A stretch of 64,000 nucleotides of DNA from Lichenicoccus sp965277665 (GCF_965277665.1 NZ_OZ255835.1:1922001-1986000), one strand, 5' to 3'; shown: positions 8,308-21,282, numbered from the stretch's first letter. Notes: generated from the sequence alone by a model not told the origin. Translations and numbers: made by a program.

Positions 8308-9273
8308 TCAGGGCCGGAAGACGAACTTGATCTGGTGCACCGCGCCGAGCTCGGAGGCCGGCAGCGGCAGCTTGGCGCAGGCGGGGTTCATCACCGCGGC
8401 CCGCGCGCGCTCTGCCAGCGCCCGATAGGACGGATCGGCATCCATGCGGGCCTGATCAGGCCCGGAGAACGCCACCATGCGCGCCTCCCCGGTGGCGTCC
8501 ACGGTGACCGTCAGATGCGCCTGGAACTGCGCGTAGTTGCGGGCCTCGGTGTCCTCGGCGTAGCAGCGCCGCACCGCGCCCGCGATCGCGTGCTGGTCGC
8601 CTGCACTCAGCGCCGAGGTGATGTCGCGGCCACGCGTCGGTGCCCCGCCCTGTGCCGGATTGGCGTGCGCGGTCGGCGCATGCGTCTGCTTCTGGTCGGC
8701 GCGGAACTTGTCCAGGGTGGCCAGCAGCGAATGCGTGTCCGCCGCCGCGTTCTTGGTCTTGTTCGGCTGCGTCAGGTGCGACGGCAACGCCATCTGCGGC
8801 AAGGCGGGCAGCGGCGCGGGCGATGGCGGGCTCACGCTCTGCGACGGCGACGGCGGGTTCGGCACCGGCGGCGGCGCGCGCACGCTGTCCGGCGACGGCG
8901 CCTGCAGCTTCGGCGGCGTCGGCAGCGGCGGGATCGGCAGCGGCGCCACCTCGGGGGGCGGCGGCATCGGAGGCGGCGGCGGCGGCGGTGGCGGCGCCTC
9001 CTCGACCGGCACATGCTCGGGGGGAACCGGGCTGGGGGGCGCCGGGTTGGGCACCGGCGCCGGCGGCTGCGGCGAGGGGTTGGCCTGGTCGGCGCGCGCC
9101 GAGGCGGCCGGCGGCCCGGTGAAGTCCATCTCGACCGCCGGCGGCTCCGGCGGCTCCGGCGGCTTGGCGAGCGGCATCACCACAATCAGCGACAACAGCA
9201 CCAGCAGATGCAGGCCGCCGGACACATAGGCCCCTCGGCGCAGCAGCGGGTCGTCAGGCAGGAGCGCCGCCAT
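8308..9273 (-). CDS. tolA: Cell envelope integrity protein TolA
   Basis: TolA connects the TolQR motor in the inner membrane to TolB-Pal. The protein has 321 residues: one N-terminal transmembrane segment (about 18-36), a long low-complexity Pro/Ala-rich region (about 40-180), and a C-terminal TonB-like domain (about 220-321) around AVRRCYAEDTEARNYAQFQ. The proline-rich middle replaces the helical KAA repeats of the E. coli protein, as in other alphaproteobacteria. The gene is separated from tolR by repeat copy 2, which ends 11 bp before this ATG. Confidence 0.9.
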   Translation of the reverse strand: MAALLPDDPLLRRGAYVSGGLHLLVLLSLIVVMPLAKPPEPPEPPAVEMDFTGPPAASARADQANPSPQPPAPVPNPAPPSPVPPEHVPVEEAPPPPPPPPPMPPPPEVAPLPIPPLPTPPKLQAPSPDSVRAPPPVPNPPSPSQSVSPPSPAPLPALPQMALPSHLTQPNKTKNAAADTHSLLATLDKFRADQKQTHAPTAHANPAQGGAPTRGRDITSALSAGDQHAIAGAVRRCYAEDTEARNYAQFQAHLTVTVDATGEARMVAFSGPDQARMDADPSYRALAERARAAVMNPACAKLPLPASELGAVHQIKFVFRP

Positions 9274-9284
9274 GTAGTGTTCTC

Positions 9285-9431
9285 AGGGCCTGCCCGAGAA
9301 TGCGCTACGCCGAGTGAGAGTGTCGCGAAGCGACACGGCCGGCGTGGCTCCCGAGAACCGGAGCGGAGCGGCCGTTTGGCCGTGAGCACCGGAAGCGCAG
9401 GCAGCTGCGTCGGATCGCCGGCGTAGTAGCA

Positions 9432-9448
<17 letters not shown>
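9285..9448 (-). repeat. Intergenic structured repeat element, copy 2 (tolR-tolA)
   Basis: The outer arms 9285-9312 and 9419-9448 both read AGGGGCCTGCCCGATAATGC-like and are inverted. The internal hairpin 9320-9336 is GTGTCGC / GCGACAC, a different sequence from copy 1 at the same place but again fully paired. The core (GGTGCTCACGGCC, CGGCCGCTCCGCTCCGG) is homologous to the other copies. The proximal arm encodes the last TolR residues (QGPAR) and its TAA stop. The element lies inside an operon whose genes are normally adjacent. Confidence 0.8.
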
Positions 9449-9893
<445 letters not shown>

Positions 9894-9896
9894 CGC

Positions 9897-10631
9897 TCAG
9901 GCCCGCTCTTCGGACTGGCGCGACAGGATCGCGCCGAACTCGGTGCCGAACGCCTCGAGCCTGGCGGCAAAACGCGACAGGTCGGAGCTGATCTTGTTGT
10001 AGGCGAGCACCGCCGGGATTGCCGCGACCAAGCCGATGGCGGTCGCGAACAGGGCCTCGGCGATGCCGGGGGCGACCACGGCAAGGTTGGTGTTGTGCAT
10101 CGCCGCGATCGCGGAGAACGAGTGCATGATGCCCCAGACGGTGCCGAACAGGCCGATGAACGGCGCCACCGAGCCGATCGAGGCCAGGAAGATCATCCAG
10201 CGCTCCATCCGCTCGAGCTCGCGCGTCACCGTGATGCCCATCGCCCGGTCGACACGCTCCTGCACGCTGCCGCGGCTGAGGTCCGCTCCCTTGACCCGGG
10301 CCGAGCGCCGCCACTCGCCCATCGCGGCGCCGAACACGGCGGCCATCGGATGCGCGGGCTTAGCGCCCTCGGTCTCGTACAGGTCATCGAGCGAGCCGCC
10401 GGACCAGAACCGGTCCTCGAAGGCGCTGGCCTGGCGGTTGGCGCGGCGCAGCGAGATGGTCTTCTCGAAGATGATCGCCCATACCCAGACGCTGGCGAGC
10501 ACGAGGCCGATCATCACCAGCTTGACGACGATAGAGGCCTGGATGAACAGGCCCCAGAGCGAGAGGTCGCCGGCGGCGGCAGCGCCGAGGTTCACCGCAT
10601 CAACCGCGCGATCCAACACCGCCTCCGACAA
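9897..10631 (-). CDS. tolQ: Tol-Pal motor protein TolQ
   Basis: Inner-membrane proton channel of the Tol motor, related to ExbB and MotA. The protein has 244 residues with three transmembrane segments (about 28-48, 138-160 and 175-198) and the family motif GLFGTVWGIMHSF. The start is uncertain. The longest frame opens with TTG at 10631 after an in-frame TGA; GTG at 10619 is possible. A GGAG ribosome site points instead at an out-of-frame ATG-ATG just upstream that would make a 13-residue peptide overlapping the tolQ start. Confidence 0.94.
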   Translation of the reverse strand: MSEAVLDRAVDAVNLGAAAAGDLSLWGLFIQASIVVKLVMIGLVLASVWVWAIIFEKTISLRRANRQASAFEDRFWSGGSLDDLYETEGAKPAHPMAAVFGAAMGEWRRSARVKGADLSRGSVQERVDRAMGITVTRELERMERWMIFLASIGSVAPFIGLFGTVWGIMHSFSAIAAMHNTNLAVVAPGIAEALFATAIGLVAAIPAVLAYNKISSDLSRFAARLEAFGTEFGAILSRQSEERA

Positions 10632-10804
10632 CCGCCATCATGATCTCCGTCCGGGCAAGATCGATCGATCATGCCCGGCTTGCTTTTGATAAGAGCAGCG
10701 CCAAGCGCTGCGGCCCGTCGCGCGCCTGCTTAAAGCCTTCGCGGCCAAAGCAGAAGCGAACTCTCTTCATGCGGCGTTACAAAGCGGTCAGGAGCGGCGG
10801 CAAA

Positions 10805-11242
10805 TTATTTCTGAGACGCATCCTCGGTGTCGGCGAGCTGCGCCAGCAAGTCGCGCCAGTGCGGCGGGATGCGCGACGGACGCAGTGTCTGCATCTGGAT
10901 GCAGGCGAGATCGATCTCGAGCATGGCCTTCAAATCGGGCTCGGTCTCTGGCGTGCCGCGGATCGCCTGGTCGAGCCGCATGCGCGCCGCAGTCAGTTCG
11001 CGCAGGGTGGTGATGACCTCGACCTCGTCGTCGAGTCGCACCGGCCGCCGGTACAGCACCGAGGCGCGCTGCACCACGAAGCCGATGCCGTGCTCGCGCA
11101 GCAAGGCAGAGACCGGCAGCCCGAGCCAGCGCATCGCCTCGGTGCGGGCGCGCTCGGCAAACGCCAGGTACTGCGCATGGTACATCACGCCGCCGGCGTC
11201 GGTATCCTCGTAATAGACCCGCTGGCGGAAGACGTGGCGCAT
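10805..11242 (-). CDS. ybgC: Tol-Pal-associated acyl-CoA thioesterase YbgC
   Basis: Hot-dog-fold thioesterase encoded with the Tol system in most proteobacteria. The protein has 145 residues. It begins MRHVFRQRVYYEDTDAGGVMYHAQYLAFAE; the YYEDTDAGGVxYH block holds the catalytic aspartate. It is 3 bp downstream of ruvB, so the ruv and tol clusters are physically joined. The 173 bp between it and tolQ holds no gene and may carry the tolQ promoter. Confidence 0.93.
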   Translation of the reverse strand: MRHVFRQRVYYEDTDAGGVMYHAQYLAFAERARTEAMRWLGLPVSALLREHGIGFVVQRASVLYRRPVRLDDEVEVITTLRELTAARMRLDQAIRGTPETEPDLKAMLEIDLACIQMQTLRPSRIPPHWRDLLAQLADTEDASQK

Positions 11243-11245
11243 CGT

Positions 11246-12339
<1,094 letters not shown>

Positions 12340-12343
<4 letters not shown>

Positions 12344-12939
12344 TTCGCCAGCTCCTTCAGGCTGTCCCGCAGCACCGCATCCAGCGACGCATCGGCGCCG
12401 AGCCGGTCGAGCACACGCGTGACGGCCGGCGCCGCCTCCTGCCGCCGGAACCCGAGCCCGGCCAGCGCCGCCAGCGCGTCGGCCTCGGTGCCGCCACCGG
12501 CAACCGGTCCCAGCGTGGCACCGGTGCCGGTCGGCATGCCACCGGCTTTTTCGCGCAGTTCGCTGAGCAGCCGGTCGGCGAGCCGCGGCCCGACCCCCTG
12601 CAGCCGGGTCAGGCTGGAGCGGTCGCCCGCCGCGATCACCGCGATCAGGTCGCGCGGCGACAGGCCGGACAGGATGCCCAGCGCCACCTTGGCGCCGACG
12701 CCCTGCACCGTGGTCAGCAGCCGGAACCAGTCGCGCTCGGCGCTGTCGGCGAACCCATACAGCAGGATCGCGTCCTCGCGCACGATGGTCTCGACCAGCA
12801 CCCGGGCCGGTTCCGGCGGCCGCTTCAGCGCCGATAGGGTGCGGGTCGAGGCCTGCACCAGGTAGCCGACGCCGTTCACGTCGATGACGCAGCGGTCCGC
12901 CTCGACCTGCGCCAGGCGGCCCATGAGCTGAGCAATCAT
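12340..12939 (-). CDS. ruvA: Holliday junction recognition protein RuvA
   Basis: Tetrameric Holliday-junction binder that recruits RuvB. The protein has 199 residues: an OB-fold N-terminal domain, two helix-hairpin-helix motifs (LTTVQGVGAKVALGIL and RLQGVGPRLADRLL) and a C-terminal RuvB-contacting domain. The start at 12939 lies in the last of four 17-bp repeats that begin at the ruvC stop. Each upstream repeat carries an ATG whose frame ends after six residues, so ruvA translation may depend on serial reinitiation. Confidence 0.97.
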
Positions 12940-12993
12940 GGCAGCTGAGCAATCATGGTAGCTGGGCGATCATGGTAGCTGGGCGATCATGCC
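12926..12993 (-). repeat. Four 17-bp tandem repeats chaining ruvC stop to ruvA start
   Basis: Units lie at 12926-12942, 12943-12959, 12960-12976 and 12977-12993. In the minus direction each contains ATGATYGCYCAGCT. The ATG in the first unit read overlaps the ruvC TGA as ATGA. It opens a frame MIAQLP followed by TGA, and that stop again overlaps the next ATG. This happens three times before the fourth ATG, which is the RuvA start (MIAQLMGRL). A 21-nt frame minus a 4-nt overlap gives exactly the 17-bp period. Confidence 0.85.
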
Positions 12994-13481
12994 ATGCGGG
13001 TCCCGGACGCGATGCGCAGGTGCGACTGCCGGAGATGCGCGTGGCAGATCGCCACCGCGAGCGCATCCGAGGCATCGGCGCGCCGGATCACAGCCCCCGG
13101 CAGCAGCCGGCGGACCATCATGCCGACCTGCTCCTTGCTCGCCGACCCGGTGCCGACCACCGCCCGCTTGACCGCCATCGCGCCGTATTCGCTGACCGCG
13201 ATGCCGGCCAGGGCCGGCGCCAGCAGGGCGACGCCACGCGCATAGCCGAGCTTCAGCGTGGCGGCGCCGTTGCGGTTCACGTAGGTCTCCTCGACCGCCG
13301 CCTCGTGGGGCGAGAACGTCGCGAACAGCTCCTGCAGATGGTCGTGCAGCATTTTCAGGCGCAGCGGCACCGGCTCGTCGCCGTCGGTGGCGATCACCCC
13401 GTCGGCGACGTGGCGCAACCGGTTGCCGGTGGCTTCGAGCAGGCCCCAGCCGGTGAACCTGAGCCCCGGGTCGATCCCCAT
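12987..13481 (-). CDS. ruvC: Holliday junction resolvase RuvC
   Basis: Dimeric endonuclease that cleaves Holliday junctions. The protein has 164 residues. The start at 13481 gives MGIDPGLRFTGWGL, with the first catalytic aspartate in GIDPG; EETYVNRNGAATLKLG holds the catalytic glutamate, and the ADASDALAVAICHAH segment the C-terminal acidic residues. The frame extends further upstream but that part lies over the end of the YebC gene and has no family match. The C-terminus GTRMA runs into the 17-bp repeats. Confidence 0.96.
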   Translation of the reverse strand: MGIDPGLRFTGWGLLEATGNRLRHVADGVIATDGDEPVPLRLKMLHDHLQELFATFSPHEAAVEETYVNRNGAATLKLGYARGVALLAPALAGIAVSEYGAMAVKRAVVGTGSASKEQVGMMVRRLLPGAVIRRADASDALAVAICHAHLRQSHLRIASGTRMA

Positions 13482-13500
13482 GATCAGGGTCAAGCGAGCC

Positions 13501-14250
13501 TCAGGCGGACAGCTTCTCGGCCACGTCGTCGGGCAGCTCGAAATTGGCATACACCGACTGCACGTCGTCATTCTCCTCGAGCGCATCGATCAGCTTGAGC
13601 AGGGTGCTGCAGCACTCCTCGTCCAGCGTCACCACGGTGCCCGGGCGCCAGTCGAGCCTCGCACTCTCCGCCGGCCCGAAATGCGCCTCGAGCGCGTCGC
13701 GCACGGCAAAGAAGCTCTCGACCGGGCAGGTCACCTCATGCCCGTCGGGGCCGCTCTCGGCATTCTCGGCGCCGGCCTCGATCGCCGCCTCCAGCATCGC
13801 CTCCTCGGCCGCCACCTCGGCGGGGTAGCGCACCACGCCCAGGTGGGTGAACAGGAACGAAACCGAGTGGGTCTCGCCCAGGCTGCCGCCATGCTTGGAG
13901 AACGCCGCCCGCACGTCGGACGCCGTGCGGTTGCGGTTGTCGGTCAGCGCCTCGACGATCAGCGCGATGCCGGCCGGGCCGTAGCCCTCGTAGCGCACCT
14001 CGACATAGTCGTCGGCCGCCGCCGCCCCTGCCGCCTTCTTGATCGCGCGGTCGATGGTGTCCTTCGGCATGTTGATCTCGCGCGCCGCGACCATCGCGCC
14101 GCGCAGGCGGGGGTTCGAGCCCGGATCCGGCAGGCCGCTGCGGGCGGCCACCGTGATCTCGCGGATCACCTTGGCGAAATGGCGCGCCCGACGCGCGTCC
14201 TGCGCGCCCTTGCGGTGCATGATGTTCTTGAACTGGGAATGGCCGGCCAT
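13501..14250 (-). CDS. YebC/PmpR family DNA-binding regulator
   Basis: Three-domain protein of the YebC/TACO1 family (249 residues), linked to transcription regulation and, in recent work on homologues, to relief of ribosome stalling. The N-terminus MAGHSQFKNIMHRKGAQDARR is the family signature and the acidic C-terminal part (LIDALEENDDVQSVYANFEL) is intact. It lies between secA and ruvC; the yebC-ruvCAB order is widespread in bacteria. The ruvC ATG is 19 bp beyond its stop. Confidence 0.95.
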   Translation of the reverse strand: MAGHSQFKNIMHRKGAQDARRARHFAKVIREITVAARSGLPDPGSNPRLRGAMVAAREINMPKDTIDRAIKKAAGAAAADDYVEVRYEGYGPAGIALIVEALTDNRNRTASDVRAAFSKHGGSLGETHSVSFLFTHLGVVRYPAEVAAEEAMLEAAIEAGAENAESGPDGHEVTCPVESFFAVRDALEAHFGPAESARLDWRPGTVVTLDEECCSTLLKLIDALEENDDVQSVYANFELPDDVAEKLSA

Positions 14251-14266
14251 GCGTGTGTCCGTATTT

Positions 14267-16999
<2,733 letters not shown>

Positions 17000-17229
17000 G
17001 AAGGCCTTCCGGGGAGGTGCCAGCCGGCTGGCCGATCCACAGCATGCGGAAGCCCCCGGCCGATCGACCTGGATTCTGTTCGTCTTGAGATAAGACCCGC
17101 TCCCGGCCGGGTCAACGGCAGCCTGGGTCAACCGCGGCCCCAGAACCGCCACCCGCAGCCGCTCGCCTTGTCGCCGGACCTGGCTTCCGCCATCATCCGC
17201 CGCATCTCGAACTTCAAGGCTCTTTCCTT

Positions 17230-18243
17230 ATGCGGCTTACCAGCCTGGCGGCCTCCCTCGCGGCGGCAGCCCTGCTTGCTCCTGCGTTCGTCCCAACCCT
17301 CCTGACCGGTGCGCTTCAGATCGGGACGGCCTCGGCTCAGACCGTCCATCATCCGGGCGCGGCCGAGGCCGGCCCCGGCAAGACCGCGACCCCCAACCCG
17401 ATCGTGGCCACGGTGAACGGCGATCCGGTGCATCTCGACGACATCCGGGCGGCGGCCCAGTCGCTGCCCGACGAGATGCGGCAGATGCCGCCCAACGTGC
17501 TGTTCCCGATGATCGTGAACCAGGTGATCGACCAGAAGGCGCTGCTGATCGCAGCGCGGCACCAGGGCGTGCAGAAGGAGCCGCAGGTCCAGAAGACCAT
17601 GCAGTCCGCCGCCGACACCGCGCTGCAGAACATCTACCTGACCCGCCAAGTCAGCCCGCTGGTGACCGACCAGGCGGTCCGCGACGTCTATGACAAGACC
17701 ATGGCGGGCAAGTCGGGCGACAAGGAGGTGCATGCGCGCCACATCCTGCTCGGCACCGAGAAGCAGGCCGAGGACGTGATCAAGCAGCTCAAGGGGGGTG
17801 CGGACTTCGCCAAGCTCGCCAGCACGCTGTCGACCGACAAGGCGTCGGCGGCGCAGAACGGCGGCGACCTGGGCTGGTTCAAGCAGGGCGACATGCTGCC
17901 GGAATTCTCGGCGGCGGCGTTTGCGATGAGCAAGGGCCAGGTCTCCGACAAGCCGGTGCAGACCCGCTATGGCTGGCACGTGATCCAGGTGCTCGACACC
18001 CGCACCGCGTCGCCGCCGAGCTTCGACAGCGTCAAGGACCAGATCCGCCAGAAGCTGATCCAGCAGGACGTCCGCCACGTGGTGGACCAGGCGCTGACCG
18101 GGGTGAAGGTGGTGCGCTTCAAGCCGGACGGCTCGCGTGACACCGGCGCCCCGGGCGGCATGCCAGGGGCCGGCGGCATGCAGGGCCCCAATGTGCCCGG
18201 CCAGGCGCCGCAGGCAGCGCCCGGCACGCCGAGCGCCGACTGA
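17230..18243 (+). CDS. Exported parvulin-type peptidyl-prolyl isomerase
   Basis: Periplasmic foldase related to PpiC/SurA/PrsA (337 residues). It has a Sec signal peptide of about 38 residues (hydrophobic SLAASLAAAALLAPAF), then a SurA-like N-terminal helical domain. The parvulin domain lies at about 155-255, with HARHILLGTEKQAEDVI, GGDLGWFKQGDMLPEF and YGWHVIQVLD. A Gly/Pro-rich tail ends the protein. It is 2 bp upstream of argJ and divergent from secA, linking export and periplasmic folding. Confidence 0.92.
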   Translation: MRLTSLAASLAAAALLAPAFVPTLLTGALQIGTASAQTVHHPGAAEAGPGKTATPNPIVATVNGDPVHLDDIRAAAQSLPDEMRQMPPNVLFPMIVNQVIDQKALLIAARHQGVQKEPQVQKTMQSAADTALQNIYLTRQVSPLVTDQAVRDVYDKTMAGKSGDKEVHARHILLGTEKQAEDVIKQLKGGADFAKLASTLSTDKASAAQNGGDLGWFKQGDMLPEFSAAAFAMSKGQVSDKPVQTRYGWHVIQVLDTRTASPPSFDSVKDQIRQKLIQQDVRHVVDQALTGVKVVRFKPDGSRDTGAPGGMPGAGGMQGPNVPGQAPQAAPGTPSAD

Positions 18244-18245
18244 GC

Positions 18246-19475
18246 GTGCCGCTCGCCGTCTCGCCGCTGGCGCTGCCGTTCCCGGTGCTGCCGGCGATCG
18301 GCGGCGCGCGCCTCGCGGCCGGGATGGCCGGCATACGCTACCAGGGCCGCACCGACCTCGTCCTGGCGGAGTTCGCCGCCGGCACCGCGGTCGCCGGCGT
18401 GTTCACCGCCAACCGGTGTCCGGGTGCCCCGGTGGACTGGTGCCGCGCCGCACTCCCCGGCGGCACCGCGCGCGCGCTGGTGGTCAATGCCGGCAACGCC
18501 AATGTGTTCACCGGCCGCGCGGGTGTTGCCAGCACCGGCGAGACCGCGAGTGCTGCGGCCCTCCTCGGCGGCTGCCTGCCGTCGGAGGTGTTCATCGCCT
18601 CCACCGGGGTGATCGGCGAGGTGCTGCAGCATGCCCGCATCGTCAACGCCCTGCCCGCCTTGCACGCGGCCCTCGATGGCGAGGCCTGGGAGGACGCCGC
18701 GCGCGGCATCATGACCACCGACACCTTTGCCAAGGGCGCCACCCGCACCGCGCGCATCGGCGGCACCGAGATCCGCATCAACGGCATCGCCAAGGGCAGC
18801 GGCATGATCGCGCCGGACATGGCGACGATGCTGTGCTTCATCGCCACCGACGCGGCGCTGCCCGCGCCGGTGCTGCAGGCGCTGCTGGCGGCCGGCGTCG
18901 ACCGCAGCTTCAACTGCACGACGGTGGACAGCGACACCTCGACCAGTGACACCGTGCTGCTGTTCGCGACCGGGAGCGCCGGCAATGCGCCCGTCGCCGA
19001 TGCCGCCGACCCTGCCCTCGCCGGCTTCGCACAGGCGCTCGACGACCTGCTGCTGGATCTGGCACTCAAGGTGGTGCGCGACGGCGAGGGGGCGAGCAAG
19101 CTGGTCCGCATCGACGTCACCGGCGCGATCTCCGCCGCCTCGGCGCGCCGGGTGGCGCTGGCGGTGGCGAACTCGCCGCTGGTCAAGACCGCGATCGCCG
19201 GCGAGGACGCGAACTGGGGCCGCATCGTCATGGCCGTCGGCAAGAGCGGCGAGCCGGCCGACCGCGACCGGCTTTCGGTGGGCATCGGCGGCACCTGGAT
19301 GGCGCGCGACGGCGCCGTGGTGCCGGGCTACGACGAGGCGCCGGTGGTGGCGCATGTGAAGGGCTTCGAGGTCGGGATCGCGATCGATCTCGGGCTCGGC
19401 AGCGGCACCGGGACCGCCTGGACCTGCGACCTCACGCACGGCTACATCGATATCAACGCAAGCTACCGGAGCTGA
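18246..19475 (+). CDS. argJ: Ornithine acetyltransferase / N-acetylglutamate synthase
   Basis: ArgJ recycles the acetyl group from N-acetylornithine to glutamate in arginine synthesis. The precursor of 409 residues cleaves itself to give alpha and beta chains. The cleavage region KGSGMIAPDMATML is intact, with the nucleophilic threonine in MATML, as are NAGNANVFTG and EDANWGRI. The start is GTG at 18246, 2 bp after the foldase stop. Mono- versus bifunctionality cannot be decided from the sequence. Confidence 0.95.
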   Translation: MPLAVSPLALPFPVLPAIGGARLAAGMAGIRYQGRTDLVLAEFAAGTAVAGVFTANRCPGAPVDWCRAALPGGTARALVVNAGNANVFTGRAGVASTGETASAAALLGGCLPSEVFIASTGVIGEVLQHARIVNALPALHAALDGEAWEDAARGIMTTDTFAKGATRTARIGGTEIRINGIAKGSGMIAPDMATMLCFIATDAALPAPVLQALLAAGVDRSFNCTTVDSDTSTSDTVLLFATGSAGNAPVADAADPALAGFAQALDDLLLDLALKVVRDGEGASKLVRIDVTGAISAASARRVALAVANSPLVKTAIAGEDANWGRIVMAVGKSGEPADRDRLSVGIGGTWMARDGAVVPGYDEAPVVAHVKGFEVGIAIDLGLGSGTGTAWTCDLTHGYIDINASYRS

Positions 19476-19504
19476 CGCAGTCGGGGAGCCGCCGGGAGGA
19501 TTGG

Positions 19505-20149
19505 ATGTCGATCAACGCCTTTGACCAGGCCTCTGCCACGTCCTCGCCGTGGCAGCCCCCGCCACCCTTAAAACATGGGCCGCAGGGCCCGAACGCCGAC
19601 CGGGTCTGGTGCTATGCCGGCTTCTGGTGGCGGGTGCTGGCCTGGCTGATCGACAGCGCCGTGCTGTGGACGGTGGAGAGCGCGATCGGCTCGTTGGCCG
19701 GCAGGCCCCGCTTTGGCATCCGCAACGACGCGACCACGCCAGACCAGGGCGCCATTTCCAACGTCGCCTACACAATGCAACCCGAGGTCATGCACTCCTG
19801 GGGCCTGCAGCACTGGCACGTGACGGCACCCGGGCTTGCCGACCTGCTCGCGTTCGTGGTGCCGCTGCTCTACTTCACGCTGCTGGAAAGCTCGCGCTGG
19901 CAGGCGACGGTCGGCAAGCGGGTGTGCCACCTGCGCGTCACCGGCCTGGATGGCGGCCGGATCACGCCGTGGCGCGCGATCGGCCGCTATGCCGGCAAGT
20001 TCGTCTCCGCCTTCATCCTGGGCATCGGCTTCATGATGGCCGGCTGGACCACCCGCAAGCAGGCGCTGCACGACTTAATGGCCGAGACCCTGGTGGTGCG
20101 GCTGCGCCGCCCGAACGACATCGTGCAGTTCCGGCCGCCTGCGGGGTGA
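19505..20149 (+). CDS. RDD family membrane protein
   Basis: Small polytopic membrane protein (214 residues) of unknown function. It has three hydrophobic segments (about 38-58, 113-133 and 170-190) and the defining RDD pattern, seen here as FWWRVLAWLIDSAVLW and RKQALHDLMAETLVV. A GGAGG-like ribosome site precedes the ATG. It follows argJ by 29 bp and may be co-transcribed with it, but no functional link to arginine synthesis is evident. Confidence 0.85.
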   Translation: MSINAFDQASATSSPWQPPPPLKHGPQGPNADRVWCYAGFWWRVLAWLIDSAVLWTVESAIGSLAGRPRFGIRNDATTPDQGAISNVAYTMQPEVMHSWGLQHWHVTAPGLADLLAFVVPLLYFTLLESSRWQATVGKRVCHLRVTGLDGGRITPWRAIGRYAGKFVSAFILGIGFMMAGWTTRKQALHDLMAETLVVRLRRPNDIVQFRPPAG

Positions 20150-20164
20150 TCTCGGCCCGAGATC
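20148..20164. terminator. Short hairpin between convergent RDD and lacI-type genes
   Basis: GATCTCG and CGAGATC flank a 3-base loop, overlapping the RDD gene stop and 12 bp from the end of the convergent regulator gene. There is no T-run on either side, so it is only a weak terminator candidate. Confidence 0.35.
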
Positions 20165-20175
20165 GTGCGCGCGGA

Positions 20176-21210
20176 TCAAACCGCGAGAGACACTGAGCCC
20201 AGGCTTCTGAGATCCGCACAGGACTCCCCCCGGATCAGCCGAGGCGGCAACACGCGCTCGCGGGCAGCGAGCCTGTTGCCCCCTGGCGCGATCCGCTCCA
20301 GCAGCCAGTCGACCGCGATCTGCGCGATCTCCGTCACCGGCTGCGCGACCATCGTGAGTCGCGGCTTCACGACGCCGCTCCAGGGGACATCGTCGATCGA
20401 GACAAGCGAAATATCAGCCGGACAGCGAAAGCCGAGATCGTTGATCGCCTGCAGGGCGCCGAGTGCCATCACGTTGTTCGCCGCCAGGATCGCGGTCGGC
20501 CGCCTTCGGCCAGACAAGATCGACACGCAGGCACGATAGGCCGGCTCGCTCCGATATCCCGCAATGACGGTCCAGTCCGGCTCGACCCGGACGCGCTGCT
20601 GCTGCATGGTTTCGATGAAGCCGCGGCGCCGCATGTCGGCCGACCATAGTCCCGGTCGGCCGCCGATATAGGCGATCCGCCGGTGGCCGAGCCGGAGCAG
20701 ATAGGCGGTCAGCATGTGCGACGCCAGCAGGCTGTCGGTGCCGACGAAGTCCCTGTTCAGGCCGGCGATCTTCTGGTCGAAGGTCACCAGCGGCGCGCCG
20801 AAACCCGCCAGTCGGGCCCGGTATTCGTCGTCGCACCCGATCGGGCTGATGATCACCCCGGCGACCTGCTGCGCGCTCAGCAAATCCAGCGCAACGCGCT
20901 CGCGCTCGAGGCTGTCATCATTGTCGGAGACGATCACTGCCATCCGGGCGGCGCTTGCGGCCTTTTCGATCACGCGAAGGACCGTCCCGACATAGGGGTT
21001 GGTCAGGTCACCGACGACGAACCCGATATACGGACTGGACCGGCTCTTCAGGCCGCGCGCCATCGCGTTCGGCACGTAGCCGACGGCCTCGGCAGCGGCG
21101 ATCACCCGGTTGCGCGTCGCCGCGCTGACCGGGCCTGACTTGTTCAGCGCCGCCGATACCGTCGAGATTGCCACTCCGGCCCGGGCCGCCACGTCTCTGA
21201 TCGTTGCCAA
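20176..21210 (-). CDS. LacI/GalR family transcriptional regulator
   Basis: 344 residues: an N-terminal helix-turn-helix and hinge (ATIRDVAARAGVAISTVSAAL, then YVPNAMARGLKSR) and a periplasmic-binding-protein-like sensor domain with SDNDDS, IISPIGCDDEYR and DDVPWSGVVKPRLTMVAQP. The start is a TTG at 21210; no in-frame ATG precedes it. It is divergent from the ABC transporter genes, and palindromes in the intergenic region are candidate operators. It probably represses the downstream uptake cluster and senses its sugar-like substrate. The ligand is unknown. Confidence 0.92.
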   Translation of the reverse strand: MATIRDVAARAGVAISTVSAALNKSGPVSAATRNRVIAAAEAVGYVPNAMARGLKSRSSPYIGFVVGDLTNPYVGTVLRVIEKAASAARMAVIVSDNDDSLERERVALDLLSAQQVAGVIISPIGCDDEYRARLAGFGAPLVTFDQKIAGLNRDFVGTDSLLASHMLTAYLLRLGHRRIAYIGGRPGLWSADMRRRGFIETMQQQRVRVEPDWTVIAGYRSEPAYRACVSILSGRRRPTAILAANNVMALGALQAINDLGFRCPADISLVSIDDVPWSGVVKPRLTMVAQPVTEIAQIAVDWLLERIAPGGNRLAARERVLPPRLIRGESCADLRSLGSVSLAV

Positions 21211-21235
21211 ATCCGTCGACCCGAAAGCTTCCGAC

Positions 21236-21251
21236 CTTGTTCGCGAACAAG
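21236..21251. promoter_or_regulatory. Perfect 16-bp palindrome upstream of the LacI-family gene
   Basis: CTTGTTCGCGAACAAG is exactly self-complementary and has the central CG of many LacI-family operators. It lies 25 bp upstream of the regulator's TTG start, a position suited to autoregulation. Confidence 0.55.
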
Positions 21252-21282
21252 AGGCGCTATGGAGGAAGTAGACAATCCTTTA

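Noticed and set aside
8800..9120. Long GGC/GGT-rich repeats
   Set aside because: This is the proline/alanine-rich middle of TolA, an expected low-complexity stretch, not a separate repeat element.
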